This document shows, in pieces, positions 1 through 5,730 of a stretch of 5,777 nt of DNA. Source of the DNA: AM-1111 sp046302135 (GTDB lineage: Bacteria; Bacteroidota; Bacteroidia; B-17B0; Aurantibacillaceae). The first letter of the stretch is position 1, and every line of letters starts with the position of its first letter. The stretch lies in contig JBKCIQ010000078.1 of the NCBI GenBank assembly GCA_046302135.1, positions 1 to 5,777 of the forward strand. The letters run 5' to 3'. The notes under the pieces were generated by a model. The model searched no databases. It was not told the DNA's origin and saw only the letters and a program-made list of their open reading frames with translations. The position numbers and the translations under genes were made by a program.

Positions 1-98
1 GAACCTGTCTTCATAAAAAGAAAAATCAGCACCGCGAAGAGTAGCAATAAAGCTACATAGTACAAATTACCTCTTTTATTCTTTTTACTTTGATCCAA
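1..98 (-). CDS. N-terminus of a putative membrane protein, cut by the window edge
   Basis: An open minus-strand frame enters from base 98 and runs off the left edge. Read from a TTG codon at 98-96, it gives a short basic head (MDQSKKNKRGN), then a strongly hydrophobic run (LYYVALLLLFAVLIFLFM) and KTG. This looks like a cytoplasmic tail, one transmembrane helix and the start of an extracytoplasmic part. There is no ATG between the upstream in-frame stop (TAA at 122-120) and the helix, so TTG is the best start. A TAnnTTTG element ends 16 bases before it, the same spacing seen before dapA, which supports the gene and the start. Only about 32 residues are visible, so the family cannot be named. 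The chief alternative is that this AT-rich frame is open by chance. Confidence 0.42.
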   Translation of the reverse strand, partial: MDQSKKNKRGNLYYVALLLLFAVLIFLFMKTG

Positions 99-114
99 GA
101 CAGATTGAATGGAA

Positions 115-122
115 CAAATTTA
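115..122 (-). promoter_or_regulatory. Bacteroidota -7 promoter element (TAAATTTG)
   Basis: Read on the minus strand, bases 122-115 are TAAATTTG, an exact match to the Bacteroidota -7 consensus TAnnTTTG. It lies 16 bases before the TTG start of the membrane protein at the left edge. No TTG -33 element is visible 17 to 23 bases upstream, so the call rests on the -7 box and its position. If it is active, the membrane protein is transcribed apart from the two genes upstream of it. Confidence 0.38.
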
Positions 123-180
123 CAAAATTGAGAAGGAAGTCTGTAATTAAATTAATTTTGAAATTTATGCGACCAATAAT

Positions 181-576
181 TCAGAAGATTTTCACCTTGT
201 AAACATCTTGTGAGTTTCTTTTTATTCCTGAAACATGAAAGCCTCCACTCTGGGGTATTTCTTCATACAAATCAAAAAAAAGACAATCGTTAGGTAGAGC
301 AGAAAAAATTAAAGTAAATCTATAGTTGGTGTTAGCTTCCACAGGAGTCCAAAAGGGGAAAAGGGAAATATTCTCAAAATAAAGCAATTTGCTCCTTTGC
401 CCCGTTGAATTATCAATTAAAAACGTTGACTTCCAAATTCTAATTAACTGAATATCGCCAGGCGGAGATTTAAAGTTGCAATGAACAGCAACTTGTTTCT
501 CCTCCTGAAATTTATTTTTTAATTCAGTTTTGAGCTTTTCTTCAATCTTAACTTCAGTTTCGATTTCGATTTCCAT
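181..576 (-). CDS. Conserved-looking hypothetical protein, 131 aa
   Basis: I do not recognise a named family. The start is the ATG at 576-574; a TTG directly before it would add one residue but is the weaker choice. Residues 1-28 are highly charged and alternate Glu/Lys (MEIEIETEVKIEEKLK...), consistent with a helix. The rest alternates hydrophobic and polar residues with aromatics, like a small beta-sandwich: RIWKSTFLID, KLLYFENISLFPFW, YRFTLIFSALP, CLFFDLYEEIP and a closing NSQDVYKVKIF. There is no signal peptide and no membrane segment, so a cytoplasmic location is likely. It has two cysteines, in VHCNF and NDCLFF. It starts 10 bases after the stop of the rhodanese-thioredoxin gene and is probably in its operon. 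The ordered, motif-like C-terminal half and the tight spacing argue for a real gene. The function is unknown. Confidence 0.75.
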   Translation of the reverse strand: MEIEIETEVKIEEKLKTELKNKFQEEKQVAVHCNFKSPPGDIQLIRIWKSTFLIDNSTGQRSKLLYFENISLFPFWTPVEANTNYRFTLIFSALPNDCLFFDLYEEIPQSGGFHVSGIKRNSQDVYKVKIF

Positions 577-586
577 CAAAATAAAA

Positions 587-1345
587 TTAATCTTTAATAG
601 ATTTCAATAATGCTCTGCATTGGCTTTCATCCTGAAAACCGTTTACCGAAGATATCTCTTTTCCTCCTTTGTAAATTTTAACTACTGGAGGTCCTTCAAT
701 TTTCAAGTCTTTGCAAAGCTGTTTTGCATCGTCCACATCCACTCTATAAATAATTTTTTCGTTACCCGCCTCGGATGAAATTTTATTTAAAACAGGATCC
801 ATTTTTTTACATGGTGCACACCATTTAGCATAAAAATTTACCAGCAAAGGTTGACCGGAAGAAATTAGAGAGTCAAGGGTTGCTTTTCGATAAATATGAT
901 TTTTCTTTTCAATAATTTTTTTCTGCGGATTAGAATTCTCATTAACAATTTTTCTTCCTGAATTCTCCCAGGCCATTATTCCTCCTTTTAGATCGTATAC
1001 AGATTTAAAACCCAGGGAAACAAGTTGACCAACAGCGTCCGCACTTCTACCACCGGCCTTACAATAAACAAATACAGGAGTTTCCCTGTCAAGTTTTTCT
1101 ATCCTCGCAGAAAAATCTGAATCATAAATGTTGTACAGTCTTGCATCTGTAATAAATCCACCTGCATATTCCTCAGGTGTTCTTACGTCTAGGATGATTT
1201 TGTTTTCTGCTTTGTTCATCTCCGCCTCAAATTGCTCTGCTGTGCACAAAGTTGATGCGGTTTGTTTTTGGGCAGGCTGACAAGAAACAGCAAGCGCTCC
1301 CATTAAAAAAAACAAAATGGATGTGGAATAAATTATTTTTCTCAT
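587..1345 (-). CDS. Rhodanese-thioredoxin fusion lipoprotein
   Basis: This 252-residue protein joins two redox/sulfur domains behind an export signal. Residues 1-21 form a lipoprotein signal peptide with the lipobox LAVSC, Cys22 being the lipidation site. Residues ~33-132 are a rhodanese domain: ILDVRTPEEYAGGFI, then the six-residue active loop C95-KAGG-R100, then SVYDLKGGIMAW. Residues ~145-250 are a thioredoxin fold with W175-CAPC-179 and the expected cis-proline at Pro220 (EGPPVVKIYKGG). Family knowledge: single-domain rhodaneses carry sulfur as a Cys persulfide and WCxPC thioredoxins exchange disulfides. I infer that the thioredoxin half reduces or unloads the persulfide on Cys95, or that both act on one envelope substrate. 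No acidic run follows Cys22, so the known Bacteroidota surface-export signal is absent and a periplasm-facing anchor is likelier. Cys34, Cys211 and Cys243 are extra. The unknown gene 10 bases downstream is probably co-transcribed. Confidence 0.94.
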   Translation of the reverse strand: MRKIIYSTSILFFLMGALAVSCQPAQKQTASTLCTAEQFEAEMNKAENKIILDVRTPEEYAGGFITDARLYNIYDSDFSARIEKLDRETPVFVYCKAGGRSADAVGQLVSLGFKSVYDLKGGIMAWENSGRKIVNENSNPQKKIIEKKNHIYRKATLDSLISSGQPLLVNFYAKWCAPCKKMDPVLNKISSEAGNEKIIYRVDVDDAKQLCKDLKIEGPPVVKIYKGGKEISSVNGFQDESQCRALLKSIKD

Positions 1346-1349
1346 AACG

Positions 1350-1376
1350 CAAAAATAAACTTAAATAGGATTACAA
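1350..1376 (-). promoter_or_regulatory. Promoter of the rhodanese-thioredoxin gene
   Basis: On the minus strand, 1357-1350 reads TATTTTTG, an exact TAnnTTTG -7 box. A TTG (1376-1374, within CCTTTTG) lies 16 bases upstream as a possible -33 element, just short of the usual 17-23. Only 4 bases separate the -7 box from the ATG at 1345, so transcription would start at or next to the start codon and give a leaderless or nearly leaderless mRNA. That is unusual and lowers confidence. A promoter further upstream cannot be excluded. Confidence 0.4.
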
Positions 1377-1379
1377 AAG

Positions 1380-1393
1380 GTAACAATTGTTAC
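1380..1393. promoter_or_regulatory. Perfect 14-bp palindrome, candidate operator
   Basis: GTAACAATTGTTAC is identical to its own reverse complement, and the flanking bases do not extend the symmetry. It sits in the divergent region, 3 bases upstream of the possible -33 TTG of the rhodanese-thioredoxin promoter and about 75 bases upstream of the dapA -7 box. That position suits an activator or repressor site for the leftward gene. The layout of two 5-bp arms around a 4-bp centre resembles sites of dimeric helix-turn-helix regulators, including CRP/FNR-type proteins; the regulator is not identified. No T-run follows on either strand, so a terminator is unlikely. Confidence 0.42.
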
Positions 1394-1468
1394 AATTCCT
1401 TATGATTTATGCGTATGAAAATTGATTGAATTAATAAAATAAAATACTTAATAAGCTTAGAATAGTTT

Positions 1469-1476
1469 TAATTTTG
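1469..1476 (+). promoter_or_regulatory. dapA -7 promoter element (TAATTTTG)
   Basis: TAATTTTG matches TAnnTTTG exactly and ends 16 bases before the dapA ATG. A canonical TTG -33 element is missing; the closest is TTA at 1448-1450 with an 18-base spacer. The transcript leader would be only about 10-12 bases, leaving no room for a lysine riboswitch or an attenuator. Confidence 0.5.
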
Positions 1477-1492
1477 CATTCAATTCATTAAA

Positions 1493-2374
1493 ATGAAAAA
1501 TAAATCACTTAAAGGAACAGGGGTAGCATTAATCACTCCATTTCTAAAGAATGGAAAAATTGATTACAATTCACTTTCTAAGCTAATCAAACATCTCACA
1601 AAAGGCAAGATTGAATACCTTGTGTTGATGGGAACTACCGGTGAATCGGTAACCCTATCGAAAGAAGAAAAAAAAGAATTGAAATCTTTTGTTATTAAAG
1701 AAAATGCAGGAAAACTCCCTCTAGTTATTGGGATTGGAGGGAACAATACTCAAGAATTAATTGAACAACTTAAAGATGAAAATTTAGATGGTTTTGATGC
1801 CATCCTTTCAGTTTCTCCTTATTACAATAAACCCTCACAGGAAGGAATCTATCAGCATTATAAAGCGCTGGCAAAAGTCTCACCATTACCAATTATTTTG
1901 TATAATGTTCCAGGTAGAACCTCATCAAACATTACAGCAAAAACAACATTAAGACTGGCTAAAGATTTCAAAAACATAATCGCTATTAAAGAAGCTTCTG
2001 GTCATCTAGAGCAGTGCATGGAAATAATTAAAAATAAACCGGAAAATTTTCTAGTCATTTCCGGTGATGACAATTTAACTCTTCCACTGATGGCTTGCGG
2101 AGCTGACGGTGTCATATCGGTTGCCGCTCATTTGTTTCCTAAGGATTTTTCTGATATGGTTAGGAGCTCCGCGAATGGAAAAATGTCGGAAGCAAAAAAA
2201 CTTCATTACAAACAATTTGAAATAACCCAACAACTTTTTGCGGACGGCAATCCCGGTGGAGTTAAATACGGCTTAAATTGTCTGGGCATTTGTGAGAGTT
2301 ATGTGAGACTTCCGTTAGTCGAGCCCAACAAAGACGTAAAAAGCAAATTAAAATCTTTGATTGGCTCGTATTAA
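1493..2374 (+). CDS. dapA: 4-hydroxy-tetrahydrodipicolinate synthase (DapA)
   Basis: DapA condenses pyruvate with L-aspartate-4-semialdehyde in the cytoplasm, the first committed step to meso-diaminopimelate and lysine. At 293 residues it matches the family length (E. coli 292) and is one (beta/alpha)8 barrel. Visible markers run in order: GTGVALITPF at 8-17; GTTGES at 47-52 with the proton-relay Thr48/49; SPYYNKPSQEG at 108-118, holding the relay tyrosine; YNVPGRT at 137-143, with Tyr137 and the substrate-carboxylate-binding Arg142; and Lys166 in IAIKEASG, the Schiff-base lysine. SGDD at 190-193 is also typical. The intact relay and the Arg favour DapA over N-acetylneuraminate lyase and other members of the superfamily. 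A -7 box lies just upstream, and an aminotransferase gene follows after 9 bases. Confidence 0.95.
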   Translation: MKNKSLKGTGVALITPFLKNGKIDYNSLSKLIKHLTKGKIEYLVLMGTTGESVTLSKEEKKELKSFVIKENAGKLPLVIGIGGNNTQELIEQLKDENLDGFDAILSVSPYYNKPSQEGIYQHYKALAKVSPLPIILYNVPGRTSSNITAKTTLRLAKDFKNIIAIKEASGHLEQCMEIIKNKPENFLVISGDDNLTLPLMACGADGVISVAAHLFPKDFSDMVRSSANGKMSEAKKLHYKQFEITQQLFADGNPGGVKYGLNCLGICESYVRLPLVEPNKDVKSKLKSLIGSY

Positions 2375-2383
2375 TTTTCTGAA

Positions 2384-3565
2384 ATGTTCACTAACCGTCA
2401 GCTTTTTTTAAATCATGTTGCTCAAACCAATCCTTCACCAATGGGTTTGGAAATAGAGAAAGCTGAAGGCTGTTATTTATTTGATTCAAACGGAAAAAAA
2501 TACATTGATTTAATTTCCGGAATTTCAGTAAGCAATATAGGGCATTGTCACCCAAAAGTTATTGAAGCTGTAAACGAGCAAATAAGAAAACACGCTCACC
2601 TTATGGTTTATGGCGAATTTGTTCAGTATCCTCAAGTAAAATTGGCTGAAAAAATTGTATCTCTACTACCGAATAAATTAAACTCAGTATATTTTACGAA
2701 CTCTGGTGCAGAAGCAACTGAAGGAGCAATGAAATTGTGCAAACGCGCCACGGGACGTACTGAAATTATTTCATTCAAAAATTCATACCATGGTAGTACT
2801 CAAGGTGCACTGAGTATAATGGGTAGTGAAGAATTTAAAACAGCCTATAGACCTTTGTTACCGGGTAACAGAATTTTAAATTATAATTCTTACACTGATA
2901 TTGAAGAAATTACTAATAAGACTGCCGCAGTTTTCGCTGAAGTGATTCAGGCAGAGTCTGGGGTAATAAAAGCCGACGAAAACTGGTTACAGCAATTAAG
3001 AAAAAAATGTGATGAAACAGGAACATTATTGGTTTTTGATGAAATACAGACCGGTTTTGGGAGAACAGGAAAAATGTTTGCGTTTGAACATTACGGAATT
3101 ACCCCTGACATTTTACTTTTGGGTAAAGCCTTGGGCGGCGGCCTGCCTTTAGGTGCATTTGTTTCGGATAAAAATTTAATGAATCAATTCACGCATGATC
3201 CTGTGTTGGGACATATCACAACATTTGGCGGAAACCCAGTGTGTTGTGCCGCCGCCTTGGGTTCAATCAATGTTATTGAAGAAAACGGGCTTGTAAAAAA
3301 TGTTCAGAAAAACGAAGAAATTTTTAGCTTTTTTCAGAGTAAAAAAATAAAATCTACTCACTACATAGGCTTATTTGGCGCGTTAGAATTTAATGATCAG
3401 GAAACCAATTTTAAAGTAATAGATAAGTGCTTAAAAAATGGGATTGTAACCGATTGGTTTCTTTTTAATTCCTCTGCTTTAAGGATTGCGCCACCAATAA
3501 TTATTTATAATGAAGAGTTTAAAAAGTATTCACAAATAATCAATGAAATAATTGATTCAATTTAA
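2384..3565 (+). CDS. Class III PLP-dependent aminotransferase (ArgD/acetylornithine type)
   Basis: This 393-residue cytoplasmic enzyme belongs to fold-type I, class III aminotransferases. Visible motifs: GISVSNIGHCHP at 46-57; the cofactor phosphate loop NSGAEA at 106-111; NSYHGST at 133-139, whose aromatic residue stacks on the PLP ring; DEIQTGFGRTG at 219-229, where Asp219 contacts the pyridine nitrogen; Lys248 in LLGKALGGGLPLG, the PLP Schiff-base lysine; TTFGGNP at 279-285; and LRIAPP at 366-371, with Arg367 placed to bind a substrate carboxylate. The whole enzyme is intact. Substrate cannot be read from the motifs: acetylornithine, ornithine, succinyl-diaminopimelate, lysine and 4-aminobutyrate enzymes all share them. 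The 9-base gap after dapA suggests co-transcription and makes a diaminopimelate (DapC-like) or lysine role worth considering, but that is inference from context only. Confidence 0.92.
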   Translation: MFTNRQLFLNHVAQTNPSPMGLEIEKAEGCYLFDSNGKKYIDLISGISVSNIGHCHPKVIEAVNEQIRKHAHLMVYGEFVQYPQVKLAEKIVSLLPNKLNSVYFTNSGAEATEGAMKLCKRATGRTEIISFKNSYHGSTQGALSIMGSEEFKTAYRPLLPGNRILNYNSYTDIEEITNKTAAVFAEVIQAESGVIKADENWLQQLRKKCDETGTLLVFDEIQTGFGRTGKMFAFEHYGITPDILLLGKALGGGLPLGAFVSDKNLMNQFTHDPVLGHITTFGGNPVCCAAALGSINVIEENGLVKNVQKNEEIFSFFQSKKIKSTHYIGLFGALEFNDQETNFKVIDKCLKNGIVTDWFLFNSSALRIAPPIIIYNEEFKKYSQIINEIIDSI

Positions 3566-3596
3566 TTGTTATTTTATTTTTTAATCTTTATATTTG
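3566..3596 (+). promoter_or_regulatory. Bacteroidota promoter of the cupredoxin gene (TTG-N20-TATATTTG)
   Basis: TTG at 3566-3568, directly after the aminotransferase stop codon, is followed 20 bases later by TATATTTG at 3589-3596. Both boxes and the spacer fit the Bacteroidota vegetative consensus (TTG, 17-23 bases, TAnnTTTG). It is the best-formed promoter in the window. The -7 box ends 14 bases before the ATG at 3611, so the leader would be about 10 bases. It implies that the copper-protein gene is transcribed independently of dapA and the aminotransferase. Confidence 0.6.
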
Positions 3597-3610
3597 ATTA
3601 AAATTTTTTT

Positions 3611-4246
3611 ATGAAATCAAAATTACCTTACTTAATTGCACTTATATTTTTAATCAATATAGCAAAGGCTGCAGTTGTTACAGTTACTAATTCTGGATTT
3701 ACATTCTCACCTTCCAACATAACTATTAATTTAGGTGACACTGTCATATTTGCTTTAGGATCAAATCATAATGCGGTAGAAGTAAGTCAGAGCACTTACA
3801 ACGCTAATGGTAGCACTGCATTAAGTGGAGGTTTTTCGATAGCATTTGGCGGTGGCACTTTACTTACTGGTAATTTATCAGTTGGTACTCATTATTATGT
3901 TTGCACACCGCATGCAGGTATGGGAATGAAGGGAACTATTACCGTCGTAAATAACACAAACGGAATTAATAATGTTTCTAACATCAATCTACATTTCAAA
4001 TTCTATCCAAATCCTGCCTCAGAAAAGATTGGAATCAATTATTCAACTAATGTTAATGGAAAAGTAAGTTTGAAATTATTTGATCTTACGGGTAAAATGG
4101 TTGCGATTTTATTTGAAGATGAATCCTCAGCGGGTTCACATTATCAGAGTGTTCAGATTGATCGCAACAGATTTGGAAGCGGATTTTATTTTCTTGAATT
4201 CAATTGTGAAGGAAGGAAAGTAACACGTCAGGTAATCTTGGAGTAA
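3611..4246 (+). CDS. Secreted pseudoazurin-like cupredoxin with T9SS C-terminal sorting domain
   Basis: The 211-residue product has three parts. Residues 1-20 are a Sec signal peptide (MKSKLPYLIALIFLINIAKA) with an AKA-A cleavage site. Residues 21-~114 are a plastocyanin/pseudoazurin-type cupredoxin: TFSPSNITINLGDTVIF, then His53 in SNHNAVEV, then YYVCTPHAGMGMKGTITV. His53, Cys98, His101 and Met106 form a complete type 1 copper site with the C-x2-H-x4-M spacing of pseudoazurin. Residues ~127-211 are a T9SS type A sorting domain: FKFYPNPASEKI, VSLKLFDLTGKMV and the closing GFYFLEFNCEGRKVTRQVILE. Known for these families: type 1 copper proteins shuttle single electrons, and the sorting domain sends the protein across the outer membrane, usually with removal of the domain and surface attachment or release. 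I infer an extracellular or surface-bound electron carrier or copper binder; its partner is not in this window. A good promoter precedes it. Confidence 0.92.
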   Translation: MKSKLPYLIALIFLINIAKAAVVTVTNSGFTFSPSNITINLGDTVIFALGSNHNAVEVSQSTYNANGSTALSGGFSIAFGGGTLLTGNLSVGTHYYVCTPHAGMGMKGTITVVNNTNGINNVSNINLHFKFYPNPASEKIGINYSTNVNGKVSLKLFDLTGKMVAILFEDESSAGSHYQSVQIDRNRFGSGFYFLEFNCEGRKVTRQVILE

Positions 4247-4257
4247 GGCCTGAAGGG

Positions 4258-4281
4258 ATACTCAATCAGTATTTTTATTTT
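4258..4281 (+). terminator. Weak candidate intrinsic terminator
   Basis: ATACT (4258-4262) pairs perfectly with AGTAT (4268-4272) around a 5-base loop, CAATC, and a T-rich run (TTTTTATTTT) follows. It begins 12 bases after the cupredoxin stop. The stem is short and A/T-dominated, so it may be inefficient and allow read-through into the crotonase gene, for which no clear TAnnTTTG box is seen in the 42-base gap. Confidence 0.32.
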
Positions 4282-4288
4282 AAAATTT

Positions 4289-5047
4289 ATGGAAGGATAT
4301 GTAAAAACCGAAGTAGATTCTGGTATAGGTTTCATTACTTTTTTTCATCCACAGAGCAATAGCATGCCAGGTGAATTACTCAGAAAATTGGCATCCGAAA
4401 TTGAAAGTGCTGGCAACAATCCTGAAGCTAAGGTCATCGTACTGAAAAGCGAAGGAGACAAAGCTTTTTGTGCAGGTGCTTCTTTTGATGAACTGGTTTC
4501 TATAAAAACTTTAGAGGAAGGGAAAAGATTTTTTTCAGGATTTGCCTTGGTAATTAATGCGATTCGAAAAGCTCCAAAGTTTGTAATTGCGAGAGTTCAA
4601 GGAAAGGCTGTTGGAGGTGGAGTTGGTATCGCATGTGCAGCTGATTATACTTTAGCTGTTGATGGAGCTTCAGTTAAACTATCCGAGCTTGCTGTTGGTA
4701 TAGGTCCTTTTGTAGTTGGGCCCGCTGTAGAAAGAAAAATTGGTACTTCAGCATTTGCAAGCCTTTCCATCAATGCTACCGAATGGAGAGATGTAAAGTG
4801 GGCATTTGAAAAAGGACTATATGCTGATTATTATGACAGTGTAGGCGAACTAGATCAACACGTAAATGATTTAGCTAACAAACTTTCTAAATCAAATCCT
4901 GAAGCAATGGCAGATCTAAAAAAAATACTTTGGGAAGGAACTGAAAACTGGGATAAATTACTTTTTGATAGGGCAGAAATTAGCGGCAGACTCGTTTTAT
5001 CAGAATTCACCATAAACGCAATCAACAAATTCAAAAGTAAGGCATGA
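4289..5047 (+). CDS. Enoyl-CoA hydratase/isomerase (crotonase) family protein
   Basis: This 252-residue cytoplasmic protein is a full-length crotonase. Oxyanion-hole segments are clear: AFCAGASFDEL at 59-69 and GKAVGGGVGIACAADYTLA at 105-123. KLSELAVGIGPFVVGPAVERKIG (130-152) is the active-site stretch. Compared from memory with mitochondrial enoyl-CoA hydratase, the first catalytic glutamate (after GGG, in GGGCE) is replaced by Gly113, while the second is kept as Glu133. Family knowledge: hydratases normally use both glutamates, whereas several isomerases and other crotonases use one or neither. The exact reaction is therefore uncertain; it most likely acts on an acyl-CoA, and the label methylglutaconyl-CoA hydratase would be a guess. 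The GGxGH-type signature of MenB is absent. Its stop overlaps the start of the next gene by 4 bases, pointing to coupled translation. Confidence 0.9.
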   Translation: MEGYVKTEVDSGIGFITFFHPQSNSMPGELLRKLASEIESAGNNPEAKVIVLKSEGDKAFCAGASFDELVSIKTLEEGKRFFSGFALVINAIRKAPKFVIARVQGKAVGGGVGIACAADYTLAVDGASVKLSELAVGIGPFVVGPAVERKIGTSAFASLSINATEWRDVKWAFEKGLYADYYDSVGELDQHVNDLANKLSKSNPEAMADLKKILWEGTENWDKLLFDRAEISGRLVLSEFTINAINKFKSKA

Positions 5048-5730
5048 TTCCATTACTCCTGTTACACGGTTTAATGGGTTCAAAAGATCAATTTGAAACG
5101 CTCGAAAAAAAAATTTCAGGTGATTTTCAGGTTATATCAATTAATTTTTCAGGGCATGGAATGGCAGAATTTTATTTTCCAGAATTCAGTGTACAGGCTT
5201 TTGCAGAACAAATTATCGCTTACATAGATTCTAAAGGAATAGAAAAAATAAATTTATTTGGTTACAGTATTGGCGGGTACATTGCAGTTTATCTTGCAAG
5301 GTATTATTCAGATAGGATTAATAAAATTATTACCCTTGGAACAAAGTTCGAATGGAACCCGACAGAAGCTGAGAAAGAGGTAAAATTATTGGATTCCGAA
5401 ATGCTCGAATCAAAATTTCCAACATTTGCGGAAGCACTTATTGAAAGACATGGAGAGAGAAAATGGAAATTGCTTTTAGAAAAAACATCTCAACTTATTA
5501 TAGCTTTAGGAGATGAACCGGCGCTCATCGAAAATCAATTTTCAAATTTAGAGCATTCAGTTAGAATAATTGTAGGAGACAGAGATAGGCTGGTTAGTGT
5601 GGAAGAGTCCCTACGTATTTCAAGAATATTTAAAAACGGATCGTTAAGTGTTTTGCCTGAAACCAGACATCCGTTTGAATCTGTTAATGAAGCTTACCTC
5701 GCGTTTGAAATGAAAAATTTTTTCATTTAG
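5044..5730 (+). CDS. Short alpha/beta-hydrolase fold protein
   Basis: The 228-residue product opens directly on the strand and oxyanion loop of the fold (IPLLLLHGLMGS, 2-13). The nucleophile elbow GYSIGG at 73-78 places Ser75 as catalytic. GDRDRLV at 178-184 supplies the acid, probably Asp181, and RHPFE at 208-212 supplies His209, so the triad looks complete. There is no signal peptide, so it is cytoplasmic. It lacks the first strands and large lid of many family members, making it compact like MenH- or BioH-type enzymes. The substrate cannot be read from these motifs; an ester or thioester is likely. The ATGA overlap with the crotonase gene suggests they work together, perhaps on the same acyl-CoA-derived compound; that is inference. 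The gene is intact and ends 47 bases before the right edge. Confidence 0.88.
   Translation: MIPLLLLHGLMGSKDQFETLEKKISGDFQVISINFSGHGMAEFYFPEFSVQAFAEQIIAYIDSKGIEKINLFGYSIGGYIAVYLARYYSDRINKIITLGTKFEWNPTEAEKEVKLLDSEMLESKFPTFAEALIERHGERKWKLLLEKTSQLIIALGDEPALIENQFSNLEHSVRIIVGDRDRLVSVEESLRISRIFKNGSLSVLPETRHPFESVNEAYLAFEMKNFFI

Noticed and set aside
577..579. TTG codon immediately before the ATG of the 131-residue hypothetical protein
   Set aside because: It would add only one residue as an alternative start; the adjacent ATG is the better start.
1346..1492. Possible lysine riboswitch or attenuator upstream of dapA
   Set aside because: The -7 box ends 16 bases before the ATG, so the predicted leader is too short, and no extended stem-loop structure is visible in the spacer.
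1564..1746. Sixty-codon minus-strand open frame inside dapA
   Set aside because: It lies wholly within a clearly functional gene on the other strand, shows no domain or signal features and has no promoter box; it is a shadow of dapA.
5711..5725. Near-palindrome TGAAAAATTTTTTCA at the end of the hydrolase gene
   Set aside because: It is made of A and T runs inside the last codons, leaves no room for a hairpin loop and is expected by chance in AT-rich DNA.
4289..5730. Crotonase plus alpha/beta hydrolase read as menB-menH of menaquinone synthesis
   Set aside because: The crotonase lacks MenB hallmarks such as the GGxGH segment, and no other men gene is nearby.
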